The position numbers and the translations under genes are program-made. Below, piece by piece: positions 1 to 13,319 of a stretch of 17,613 nt of DNA. Position 1 is the first letter of the stretch, and every line of letters begins with the position of its first letter. The notes below the pieces were generated by a model, which was not told where the DNA came from, ran no database searches, and saw only the letters and a list, made by a program, of their open reading frames with translations. The DNA is from Funneliformis mosseae. Lineage: Eukaryota; Glomeromycota; Glomeromycetes; Glomerales; Glomeraceae. The stretch is from the NCBI GenBank assembly GCA_910592005.1, contig CAJVPP010001839.1:1-17613 (forward strand). Direction: 5' to 3'.

Positions 1-2165
1 TCAATTATTATAATATATAATTTTTATAGTTTTAAAATATTAATTTATTAATAATACTATTTCAAGTCAACTCGAGTCAAGTTGAATTTGAGTCAAGTTT
101 AAATCGAGTTGAGTTAAATATTTAACTCGACTTAAATTTGATTTGGCTCGCAAATCATCAAGTCAAAAAAATATAAACTCAACTTGATTTAAACTCAATT
201 CAGCTTATCTGACTCATAAATTAACTCAACTCGTCTAGAACTCTATATATTACTAAAAAGCTTATATATCTCTTCAGAACTTTCCATTTTTTCATAAAGC
301 TTTATTAAAATATTTTGCCTTAGAAATCACTTCTTTAACTTTACTTTTGAATAATGCTTAAGATCTATCCTTATTTAGTATTAATGTATAACATAGTTAT
401 ATAAAAACTTTATAGTTACATATCATATGATTAAAATGTTATAAGTTGAAAGTCATATATATTAACTAATTTTAGCTGAAATTATAAGTAAGAAAATTGC
501 CTTATTTAATAGATATTTAATTTATATAAAGGTAAAGAAATTTTATATAATATTTTTAAAATTTACAGTTTATTATTTTAAGAATTTATATAAATAAATT
601 CCCTTTTATGAAAATGTTTTAATTAATAATTTTAGTCAAAATATAATGCCAATCTAAATTAAGAAATTTATGATAAAGTCATAAGTTATAAAACTTATTT
701 AAATGATAAATAACTTATAATAAGTTATGTAAATCATATTTAGATTTTAAATCTTATATTATTTAATACAGCTTTTTAAATTCAAAATAGCTGTAAATAA
801 AACCTCAAAATGTATCTTCATTATTAGATTCAACATTATAAATCTTATTGGAAAGTTGCAAATAATACCTTGATATCAGTTATGTTACTTGTTTCTTTTA
901 AGTTTTCACCAATATCAGAAATATCAATTAATAATTCTATATTTTTTTAATATAATTGACCTTTTTCTCATCTGTATTTTTAACCTTTCTGCTAGAGGAT
1001 TTTTTAAAACTCAAGAGATATCTTTAGTATATATTTTTGTGCATTATTTAAATCTAAAGCTTCTAAACCTTTAGACCTCTATCTATTATTATTGAAAATA
1101 TTGAGATAAATATTTCGCTTATCAAATTATATGCCAAAGTATAATAATTGTAATCTTTACTAATAGAAGTTAGACTGTTATACTTTGATTACATATTCTT
1201 TTAGTAAGAAGGTAAAGTAAATTTTGACAAAAATGTCATGATTGTATCTCTGATCATTCCTTAAGGGAACAGTTTTTGTTATATAATTAAAGAGTTTTGA
1301 TCTGTACAGTTAGTAGTAAGTACATTATACAATAAAGTGATACTATTATATATACAAAACTGATATATAAATATATTATCTTTCTGTTACATATTCCAAA
1401 ATTCTTAATATCATGTATGACTTTTATTTCGAATGTTTATTAATATAGGAAATAAAATATATAATTTAACTTGTAGTTGTAATATATAGAAATACTTTAT
1501 GATAGTTCTATATTAATACTTGCAGAGATTTTTCATTATCTAAACTATCTATACTAACACTATCGCTTCATTTTATTTCAATCATAAATATTCTGAAATA
1601 TAAATAAAAAGATTGATCATAGACATTAGTTATAATTATACAAAATATATTATAGAAAATAAATTAAATAAATCAAAAGTTAATAAACCTTAATTTAGTA
1701 AAAGTCTTATCCAAAACTTCTTGCTTCTTCCATAATGCCAATAAATTTTTCAAAAATCCTAAACGAAAATTTCATTTACTATAAATGTACAGTCATAATA
1801 AAAAAAATATTCATACTTTTTAAAATTGCATGTTTTGTCAGCATTTCTTAGTATTTCTATTTATTTTGATTTAAGTAATAAAAACTTCAAGGTGTCTATA
1901 TATTTGTAAAATGTCATCAATAAATATCGCATGTTTATTAAGTTCTAGATTAGAAATATAATATGTAAACTCAAATTCAATCACTACTATGTGAAATTAA
2001 AAATAAATTTATTAGATGTATTTATTCGCAATTTAATAAGTGTTAACACTTTTTTTCTTTTTATTGATATAAAATAAATTGCAAGAGCAGATGTTTTTAT
2101 TTTGTAAAAAATAATTATACAAATTATTTGACATTTAATAAAATTCTAAACTAATTATAAAATCA
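1..2165. other. AT-rich intergenic DNA, no gene recognised
   Basis: No reading frame here looks like a gene. The longest open stretch (889-1074, plus) is low-complexity Phe/Leu/Ile-rich sequence typical of random AT-rich DNA. The only distinct structure is the inverted-repeat cluster at about 60-240, listed separately. On the minus strand around 1900-1990 a short open stretch encodes FIDDIL, which faintly recalls a reverse transcriptase FxDD box, but the frame closes within about 45 codons and nothing around it supports a polymerase. The segment may contain very old, unrecognisable transposon DNA. Confidence 0.6.
60..240. repeat. inverted-repeat cluster built on GAGTCAAGTT / AACTTGACTC-like words
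   Basis: The segment consists of variants of GAGTCAAGTTGA and its reverse complement, for example ctcgagtcaagttga near 71-85 and aactcaacttga near 176-187. In its centre is a perfect 18-bp palindrome at 111-128 (GAGTTAAATATTTAACTC). The alternation of the word and its complement gives a fold-back structure. It could be the remnant of a small fold-back or MITE-like element. No target-site duplication was identified. Confidence 0.6.
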
Positions 2166-3831
2166 TTATCGCTTCATAATAATTATGCAAATTTTCTTAG
2201 TGTCACAATGATATTTTGCCATCCCAAAGTCAATTAAGTAAACAACATTATTAGTATTATCAAGCAAAATATTTTCCTTACGAATATCATTATGAAGTAC
2301 ACCTCTATTGTGAATTACATTTAATGCAAGAAGACCTATAACTCTTTGCTGTCCTGTTATATGTTTATAATTATTTAAAGCAGAACCAACAAGAGTCATT
2401 CTGATAGCATAATACATTCCATCATAAAAGCCATAACACAACAAATTTGAAATATGAATTCCCTGAATATCAGAGAGAATTATATAAATATTGACTTTTT
2501 GTTGCATTTCTTTCAAGATATGTGGGGTTTTTGATAGATCAGTACACTTTAAAGCAATTGTATTTCCGTGAAATTTACATAGGAGTGTCTTTTCAGTTTG
2601 TCCTTGACCTAATATACTCTTATATTTGAAATCTGCAAAGCTAAGATTTTGAATAGGTGTCTGCCCTTTTTCGTTTATACTAAAAGATGATTTCTTCTTA
2701 GAAGCTATGACTGTCGTTCTTTCCTTCTTAGTTGATTTAGTAGCTGATTCAGAATCAAAAACTGACTGTTTTTTTCTTTTATCAGTAGTTATAACAAGAT
2801 TCCTAAAATAGGAATCTGCACATAAAACCTGAACTATATATGCATATGTTTTAAGAACCGGTGGTGATTGAGACTGTATTAGAAGGGTATTTGAAATATA
2901 AAGCACCGATGGTTCATCAGCTGGTCGGCGTAGAAACCAATGATGTTGATAGGTTGATAACACGCCATACTGAAGTTGAGTTTTTGACATATAGGTAAAA
3001 TATGTTGAGTAATATTTTTTGCATGTTCGTTCATTTCATAACGTTCATTTGTTATCAAAATACAGAAATGTTTGTTCACCATCTAATAGTAACAATTGTA
3101 AAACGTGCTCTCTCTTAATCTCGATTGGTGCGATAAATTCAAATGCAGCAAATATAGCAGAAAAGTCCGGTATACCAGCGATAAGAACTGGTTGTCTCGA
3201 AAATTCATAGTCTGGCAAAAGAACGTTTAAAACTTGACAAATATTGCTATAAAAAGCATTGCGAATATCCTCTTCATTAATACAAGACGAGAAGTTGCTA
3301 AATTGTGACCTTTCAAATTTCGGTTCATTGTCAAAATGAAACTTATTAACTTCTTCAAAAAGATCATTCCAAAGACGAATCTCCGTTGGAAATCGATCAC
3401 CTGAATATATAGTATTCTGTGAAGTAATAACATTATGATGATACCCAATAGGTAACGGAATACATGATAATGCTTGTTCTTAACTAAGAAGCCCTAAAAA
3501 ATAGCCTTAGTTACTACAAAAATAAATGCTTTAAAAGATGTCTGTTGAATAAAAAGATTAAACTATTTTTATGATTGAACCTACTTTGCTTATTTAACTC
3601 AATGAAAAGATTCGCAAGATCTTCAGTCGGTCCTCCAGGAAATTTATAAGGATCGGCAAGAAGTTTTTCTCTGGTCAGATGAAGAAATTGACGACCATTA
3701 ACCCTTTCTCTACGAAAAATTTTATATTCTTTCTTCTTAAGGCCAAAGTTCTTTGTTTGTAAAAAATGGATAAGTTCTTCAGTATCAAATCTTTCAACAT
3801 CCTCGACCGTAGTAGTATTACTGGTAGACAT
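2166..3831 (-). CDS. SAM / PD-(D/E)XK nuclease-like / protein-kinase-like fusion protein, probably frameshifted
   Basis: Two exons fit: 3585-3831 and 2166-3478, with a 106-nt intron (GTAGGT donor at 3584, AG ending at 3479). The start at 3831 is chosen because the SAM domain begins at once; an in-frame ATG at 3978 would add 49 unlikely residues. Exon 1 (about 82 aa) is a SAM-like domain (DTEELIHFL, VNGRQFL, LPGGP-like FPGGP, LANLF). Exon 2 first carries a PD-(D/E)XK signature: PDF with Asp at codon 3167-3165, then 15 residues on IEIKRE with Glu at 3122 and Lys at 3116. A kinase-like domain follows: IALK lysine, HNDIRKEN (codon 2288), DFG (codon 2231). It stops 18 residues after DFG, without APE or a C-lobe. 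Two in-frame TGAs (3047, 3038) separate the last two domains; the next frame is open across 2996-3082, so a +1 and a -1 shift cancel. It may be a pseudogene or hold sequence errors. The architecture recalls Crinkler-type nuclease-kinase proteins (inference). Confidence 0.75.
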
Positions 3832-4735
3832 GTTTGAAAAAAATATATCGTGGAACAAAAGCAGCAGTTGTACAATTTCAGAAAAAAAGCAACAAAAATG
3901 TGATATATGATCGCGCAAATGATCATATACTGCGCCCGACTTTTGCTGTACCGTTGCATGTAGAGTGATAGTTGACATATCGCTATTATAGGGATATTTG
4001 CTCGGATAAAAAATGGTGGTGTTACGTTCAGAGAAAAAATAGAGGTGGAAATGCGAGTGTTAATATAATTTTTTTATGTCACGCAGGCATTGTATTATTA
4101 CACGTGACTTTTTACGAGGAATACAATATATCGATGCTTTTTATTAATGAAATAAAATGTTGCTGACGCAACAACTAACTGATACAAAAATAGATTCTTA
4201 TAAGTTACAGATATAAAAGAAACATTGCCAGAGCAACTGATACATAAAAAATTGCGAATAGGCCCCCTTACATTAGCATTGATTTTCCGCCGATTGTATA
4301 ATCTCATCAGTTGATGAATATGTACAAACAGTACCCGCTGGAGTGGAGGTTCATTTTTCACCTTATGAATTATAAGACCATTCATTAAACGCCAACTTCA
4401 CCCGATTGAGAATAAAATCAATTGGCATTTTAATTGTTTACGCAATTATGATTTAATGATACATAAATTTTATTATTTTTTATTATTATAAAAAGAGAAT
4501 CTAATGCTCTTTTACTACAGTGAATGGTCACAATTACAAACTTTTTAAATATTAATTTAAACCTTACTTTTTAAATATTTAAATATAAACCTTTGATTTA
4601 TTTTTTTCTCTCGGAAGCTTTTTTTTCACTGCCTTTTCATTCTATTCAAGAAACATTCCGGACCATAAAAAAAAAAAAAAAAAGAAAAAAAAAATTAAAT
4701 ATTATTACCGCAACGTAATTTCAATTTTTTGAAAG
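3832..4735. promoter_or_regulatory. divergent intergenic region between the SAM-kinase gene and the CaMK gene
   Basis: About 0.9 kb separates the two start regions. The open frames crossing it (3972-4166 plus, 4098-4385 minus) have no recognisable domain and no good splice partners, so I treat the region as promoter plus untranslated DNA. It contains an almost pure A tract at about 4667-4693, interrupted by a single G, and T-rich runs near 4600-4630. Such poly(dA:dT) tracts commonly mark nucleosome-poor fungal promoters. No specific factor site is claimed. Confidence 0.45.
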
Positions 4736-4821
4736 ATGAGGGAATTGATTAAAATCGCACAACAAACATATAAAGATCATTTTAATGACCAATTTAAACA
4801 GCAGTTTAGAGAACAAACAAG
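4736..4821 (+). CDS. possible first coding exon of the CaMK-type kinase
   Basis: An ATG at 4736 with A at -3 opens 28 codons of hydrophilic, helix-prone sequence rich in Gln, Lys and Phe (MRELIKIAQQ, then repeated FNDQ/FKQQ/FREQ-like steps). Splicing GT at 4822 to the AG ending at 5058 gives a 237-nt intron and joins exactly in frame to the Met at 5066, adding 31 residues to the kinase. Beyond 4822 the same frame becomes a Phe run over a poly-T tract and stops at 4969, which suggests intron. The donor GTTCGA is weak, so this could instead be a 5' leader with an upstream ORF. Confidence 0.4.
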
Positions 4822-5065
4822 GTTCGAACCCATTTATTTTTTTTTTTTTTTCCTTGGGTTACAAACGATAATTGGGTACGCACTTGCACATCATATATTT
4901 TTTTTGTGTAATGAAAAAAAATATGTGCGCTTTTACGCCAGATTTTCGATATCGGAAAAAAATTTATAACTTTTTCTCCACGATTTTGCATTAATATTAA
5001 ATATTCACAATTTTCATCCCTTATATTTTTCCCATAAATTTTTTTTTTTTATAATTAGATTTGCC

Positions 5066-6422
<1,357 letters not shown>

Positions 6423-6841
6423 CGAATGAATTAGCTCGAATATAAAAAAATTAGAAAGGAATAGATGTGAATGAATTAATTTTTTTCACATATTTTATTC
6501 TTTTCCCTTGTATTTTAATTTTTAGGATTTGCAAGCATTAATTATAAATGGCAATGTCCGGTATCGTGTAAATTATATATATTAATGATTTGACACATTA
6601 TAATAATTTGTTTAATCTTTCTTTAATAATAATAAAAATATTTCTAAAAAATATAATTTTTATTGTAATAATAATTAATGTAAGGATGTAAAATGATTTC
6701 CAATAATAAAGAAATGACAAAAAGGGTAAAGTTAGTCTATGATGATGATGTGGATGATGAATAATTATTATGTACAAAATTAAAAATTAAAATGGAAGTA
6801 TGGAGGGGGTTTTTTTTAAAGTAAATTTGATTGCAGCTGGA
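6423..6841. other. convergent 3' intergenic region
   Basis: This holds the 3' untranslated parts of the kinase gene (plus) and the DeSI-like gene (minus). AATAAA-type poly(A) signals for the plus gene are plausible near 6629-6637 (aataataaaa) and 6703-6709 (aataaag). A short gatgat run lies near 6739-6759. No gene is visible in the segment. Confidence 0.5.
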
Positions 6842-8152
6842 CTAGCCTTTCAATGCTTGAGTATCGGAGATAACACGTGGTTCATAACTCCGACCATTAA
6901 TTGTACTTGTTGTAATCGTAGATGTTATGGTTGAGGTTTGCGTAGTTGTATTTGTTCCAGCGTCAAGCTCCGGCGGTTCGATCCATCCATTTGGTACAAC
7001 ACCTTTTGATTAAACGAGTTGAAATGCAAGTTACAAAGATATTATTCGGTTAAAACAAATGGTTATTACATCTTTATGTTATACCTCTAATATTTTACAC
7101 TTTTTGTACCTCAACGTTTGTCATGGAAGTTGTGGTAGGAACAAGTACTTCACTAGCAAATAATTTTTCCATGGAACTCATTATCCAATTATTAGAATGA
7201 ATACCTGATTTTAATTTTGATATTCATAATTGTATTCGTGGAAATTTGAGGTAACTAAAAATCTTAAGGTACAACATAGAAAAGATGTAATGTATGGAAT
7301 TTGAAAGTAAAACCTACATGGAAAGAAGGTTCCTAATTTGGCGGCTCTGTTTATCCAATCTAATAAGTATATATATTTTAATTCAGAGATTTAATCTAAA
7401 AAAAAACCCCCTTCTAATCCTTTGTTTACTTACTTGGTGCGGGCTTACCAACCAACCGGCTACATAATTCACTCGAGTAATGGTTGCAATTTCTAAAAAA
7501 TGACCATAAGAATAATAATAATAAAATTTTTTTAAATCAAATTGGCCAATTTTTCAACTTGCATTTCAAAAAAAAATAAAACAAAATAAAACCTCGTGAG
7601 TAAATTATAACTATTTCCGCTCCATTCGATTGATAGCTCATCAATGACATTTTTTATCTCTTCCTTGTCCAATGTTGTATATCCCATTGCAATGGATTCT
7701 CTACAAAAAGAACATTGAGCATTTCGCATAAAGAATTATTCAAAAGGTTTTGAGAAAAACTTACTTAAATGTTACATTCGGTGGACCAATTTTTGGCCTC
7801 ATTACAAAAACTCCAGTAAAATCATAATCATGACCTCCAAAATTGTATTCCCTTCCTAGAATTTCTACACCGGAATGAAATACTCCAACTCCAATTCTAT
7901 AACCGATATCTGTGATTTTTCCCCTCGGTAACTATAAAAATACTCGAGTATAAGCCTTTCATTCTTTCAAGTTCTATTAATACCTCATCAACTTACCATA
8001 TCATATACGTTCAAATATACCTGTATCAAATGAATAATTTGTTTATATATATATTTTTCAAAAGGAAAAAATAAATAAATAAAGAAATAAAATACCGGAA
8101 TATGTTGTTCTCCAAATAATGGAACTTCGCTGGAGTCGACAATAGAACTCAT
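6842..8152 (-). CDS. PPPDE-domain thiol isopeptidase, DeSI-2-like (deSUMOylating/deubiquitinating family)
   Basis: Exons in transcription order: 8096-8152, 7997-8020, 7765-7931, 7593-7700, 7434-7492, 7318-7359, 6842-7002; 205 aa. All introns are GT-AG with agreeing phases; the second exon is only 24 nt. The PPPDE fold is clear: VYLNVYDM (20-27), then GVGVFHSGVE with catalytic His46, GREYNFGGHDYDFTGVF, and RNCNHYSSELC with catalytic Cys121, then WINRAAKLG. These match human DESI2 block for block. The family cleaves isopeptide bonds to SUMO, ubiquitin or an acyl thioester, so function is a protein-modifier hydrolase; the exact substrate cannot be told. The C-terminal tail is Thr-rich (TTTQTSTITSTITTSTI) and ends QALKG. 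The start at 8152 gives the usual short leader before VYLNVYD. A second possible last exon lies at 7095-7204. The gene diverges from the enoyl-CoA hydratase gene. Confidence 0.9.
7095..7204 (-). CDS. alternative or cassette last exon of the DeSI-like gene
   Basis: Between exon 6 (ending 7318) and the canonical last exon (7002) an AG ends at 7205 and the following bases continue in the same phase: the Cys codon split t|gt is completed here just as it is at 7002. The peptide starts CIHSNNWI against CVVPNGWI in the canonical exon, so C-x3-N-x-WI is shared. It then runs through MSSMEKLF and VPTTTSMT to a TAA at 7097-7095, giving a 188-aa isoform. A donor at the GTGAAG after 7154 (phase 1) would instead make a 51-nt cassette that keeps frame with the canonical exon. 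The acceptor has a poor pyrimidine tract, so expression is uncertain. Confidence 0.45.
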
Positions 8153-8568
8153 TCTTTAAATAATGTTTTGTAAAAAAATAAAATAATTTAAAAAAACAAA
8201 AATAAGAAAAATTGGTGTGATGGAAAATTTTGTTTGCCATTTATAACTTTTTTTTTTTTTTTTTATCGCTATGACTTTTTATAGCTCATTTAGGAATAGA
8301 TCGTAATAATTTAATTAGGAATGTACCAATGTAAATAACATGCAACAAGGTGTCCAACAACAGTTGATAACTGTTGATATCGTAATACATTATTGCCGAT
8401 ATTAAAGTTCTCCGTACCAATCAAAAATCTCTCAAATTCTAATCCGAAGAAACTCAAATTTTCAGATCAACGGATGATCTTGTAGATGAAATTGAATGAC
8501 AAACAAACTTTAATTGGATCTCATATAAATTACATCGCCTGTCTATTTATACGTTTTTTTAACGACAA
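8153..8568. promoter_or_regulatory. bidirectional promoter region with a perfect 8-bp-arm inverted repeat
   Basis: Some 416 bp separate the start codons of the divergent DeSI-like and enoyl-CoA hydratase genes. A 15-16 bp T tract lies at about 8249-8264. At 8358-8376 lies CAACAGTT-GAT-AACTGTTG, a perfect inverted repeat with 8-bp arms and a 3-bp spacer; its half site contains CAGTT/AACTG, the core bound by Myb-type factors. Binding is inference. A short open frame at 8486-8680 has no domain and overlaps exon 1 of the hydratase gene in another frame. Confidence 0.5.
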
Positions 8569-10247
<1,679 letters not shown>

Positions 10248-13020
10248 ATAATAATTTATTTTATTTACACAAAGTTAATTAACATGTTTAATTTATATTA
10301 AAAAGACTTGAAATGAATAATAGATGACGACAATGTATTGACATAATTTATTAGTCATACGTGCTACGATATCATATTGTTTGTCGGTCTATTTTCCACG
10401 TTATTCACATGAGCAAATATTTACCATTTGTAACATTTGTGTACCATTATTCAATTTATGGAACAATCAAAAACATTTTAATTTTCAACCGAATATCTTC
10501 CTCGTAATTTTACTTACGTGATAACATAAATTTATTTATTATTGTTAAGAATTTCGAATTTCAATATTATGAAGTTTAAAACTTCAATATGAGAACACGT
10601 ATGACTATCACCTTCATTCCATGAATAGACCATTGAATATAGAAATTCCAAAAACAAATAACTCTGTTTTAGTTAACAAAGAATAATTGGTGATAATTTT
10701 AAAATATATCACAATGTGAGATTATAGTTTTCGGTGATGTATAACGAAATATTTAATTTTTATTTTTTGATCCCTGGATTTTCTGGTAGACCCTAATTTC
10801 GATCTGTAGGACATAAATTAAATAAGTTAATTATTATATATGCTAATTTAATCATTTAAATATTATTTCACACTGGTAACATTTTTTTGAGTAATAATAA
10901 TAGGTTAGATAATATTATTTCAAGTATTATTAAAATCTTTTATTTAGTATTTGTTACACGAAAATTTAAATAATATTTAGTAATTTAATTTAAAGCTCTT
11001 AAAATTTTATTTTCAAATATAATATTTATCAGATTTATAAATTTTAATAATTTTTATTTATTGACTAAATAATAATTATTTGAATAAATTATATTTATAA
11101 TATAAATTATTTAATTCATTATTTAATTTAATTAGATAATTTAATAATATTTTATAATTAAATAAATTAATTATTTTATTATTTATAGATAGTAAAATGA
11201 TATATCATAATTATGTTATATTGTGATATACTACTTAGATTAGATTATGACTACCACTATGAGCCTTTTCAAATTGATTTTTTTTGACTTTTTCATCAAA
11301 ATTTAACCGATTAAATAGACTTTATATTAATTCATCTTGAATAAAATCATAAGAAACCAGTTTTAATATCACAACTAAAAGAAGTTCATTTGCAAAATTA
11401 TATCTTGTATGATTAGCATTATGATAAAAAGAGAAAGAGGCAGATAGTCAGCAGTTAGAATAATAAAGGTTTCAGATAAAATAATGTTTATAGTTGCATT
11501 TGTATCCCTTCCTTATATTGTATATTTGATTCTCTTTACTATGATACTGGGATAAACACATTCTATTATATTACAGTTTACTTATTCATTAACAATCCTA
11601 CAAGTTCAATAGAAAATAACTTTAAAAAATAGAACAGACATATTTTAAGTATATTGTACTTAATAGTTATATTAATATGTCTATAAATATGATATTGTTT
11701 TCAGATTTTTTATATTTTATTTAAAATGTCTTTTATATAACTATTAATTTTTTCTAATGTAATATAGTATATTAGTAAGTTTTAGTATATTAGAAGAAAG
11801 CTGAATATGTATATGAATATGTTTCTATTCTTATACTATTATTTTACCATAAACTTTTTTGATACAATCTCTTGTTCATGACTTTCCTTTGCTTATTTCT
11901 TCTATTAGACTTTCTTATCTATAATATCATATTTTTGTTTATTATCACTTTTTAATACTTTTTTTAAAAAGTAATTATGTTAATAAGACTATCTGTGATT
12001 TTATAAGATTTTATAAGAAAATTAACATTAAAGATATAAACTTTTAGTTTCAGGATTATTCTTAAGAGAAATAAGAATTATGAAATAGTTTATATCAGCA
12101 AAGATAATCTCAAAAGATTTTGATATAGTAATAAATATTATAATAATATTAGGATCTGTTTTTAAAAAAAAAACTTTCTTAATTTAATAATTTTAAATCA
12201 TTTAATTGCTATTTTATATCTAATTTTTTTTGGTTTTTAATAATTAATAGAGTTTATTTTACATTATCATTTTTACTTATCTGTTAATATCTATTTATTA
12301 TAACTCAAAGCTATGAAATTTCTTCACATAAAATATCAAGATTTTAGTTAAATCTTTAACCTGTAATATATATTATTTAAATGATACTTTCATTTTTAAA
12401 ATTAATATCTCTAAACTCAATAATACTAATTTTACTTTTTTTATCTTTTATTATTGTTTTAAAATTAATTTAATAAATATTTTATTAAGCTTTATTATTT
12501 CTAGCAAACATATTATTTATTTATTAATAAATTTTTAAGCAAATAGAAGACTATAGGAATTCATAAGCAATTATATTTTTATTTATATTAAAATATATTT
12601 TGAAAATGACAGTTTTATTCTTTTTACTTAATTAGAGTTAGTAATTTAATTTATATCATCAACTGATACATTATATTATTTATGAAATATATTATGTACT
12701 CTAACAACTATAAAATACAGTATGCAAATTTTCTTTTATGTGATTGATAATTTATAAATAAAAGAGGAAAAACTTATAATAATTATAATAAAATTTGCTA
12801 AAACTACTAGTAATGTATATATTAAAATGTGTAAATCTAATAGATAATTATTAATTATGTATTTTTAAACAAAAGTTAAAGAAAGTTAATAATTTTTACT
12901 GATACAATCTTTTATTTATCAGTAAAATTCATTCTTTTAAAGCAGTCTTTAAATATTATTTAATATAATAACATATTTAATTTTTATTGATTCATTTAAT
13001 ATACAAATATTGAAATAAAA
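10248..13020. other. very AT-rich intergenic DNA, no gene recognised
   Basis: This 2.8-kb stretch follows the hydratase gene and contains no reading frame of note. A near-pure A/T low-complexity zone lies at about 10960-11190. A small hairpin at 10571-10585 (GAAGTTT-a-AAACTTC) lies some 330 bp past the hydratase stop. The base composition drops sharply from the gene block, suggesting a change of genome compartment. Confidence 0.6.
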
Positions 13021-13030
13021 AATCAGATTA

Positions 13031-13170
13031 TTTACATATAACTAAAGATGATGCTACAACTAGTTGCAATTATGTAATGCTTATTTGTCACTTGTTGTAA
13101 CTATTTGCAATCCTAGAATACTTATTTATCACTGATTGCAACTAGTTGTAATGCTATCTTTACATATAAT
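13031..13170. mobile_element. MITE-like non-autonomous element with terminal inverted repeats
   Basis: A 28-bp terminal inverted repeat is seen: left taaagat then six bases then ACAACTAGTTGCAAT (about 13043-13070), right its reverse complement (about 13135-13162), matching at about 23 of 28 positions. The flanking bases repeat directly: catataac on the left and catataat on the right. A longer reading is the 11-bp direct repeat TTTACATATAA at 13031-13041 and 13159-13169. Size is about 120 bp and nothing is coded. An 8-11-bp target-site duplication would fit hAT or Mutator-like superfamilies; this is inference. Confidence 0.55.
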
Positions 13171-13319
13171 TCTTAAATCTTAAATTTAATTAATGCTCTA
13201 AATGGTTCAGTTCAGTCTAGATTATAGGCCAATCTGAAACTGAACTGAACTGTAAACTGGTAAAAATCTGAACTGAACTGAAAATTTTAGATTAATCTGA
13301 AATTTTAAATTGTTTAAAA

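Noticed and set aside
1880..1990. FIDDIL on the minus strand, suggestive of a reverse transcriptase FxDD box.
   Set aside because: The frame closes within about 45 codons, and neighbouring frames show no fingers, palm or RNase H motifs.
2972..3096. An intron removing the two stop codons in the SAM-nuclease-kinase gene.
   Set aside because: Good donors have the wrong phase for AG 2972; the only phase-matching donor (GTTTTA) is poor, and the alternative frame in the interval is open and plausible.
4098..4385. Minus-strand open frame of 95 codons.
   Set aside because: No recognisable domain, composition typical of chance, and it lies in the divergent promoter region without splice partners.
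4821..4831. GGTTCGAACCC resembles a tRNA T-loop / Pol III B box and is followed by a long T run.
   Set aside because: The flanking bases do not form a T stem on either strand, no A box or D arm lies upstream, and GGTTCGAACC is simply palindromic.
7532..7729. Minus-strand frame beginning MRNAQCSFCRESIAMG, which looks like a small cysteine protein.
   Set aside because: Its first residues are intron sequence; exon 4 of the DeSI-like gene begins at 7700, and the end past 7593 is also intron.
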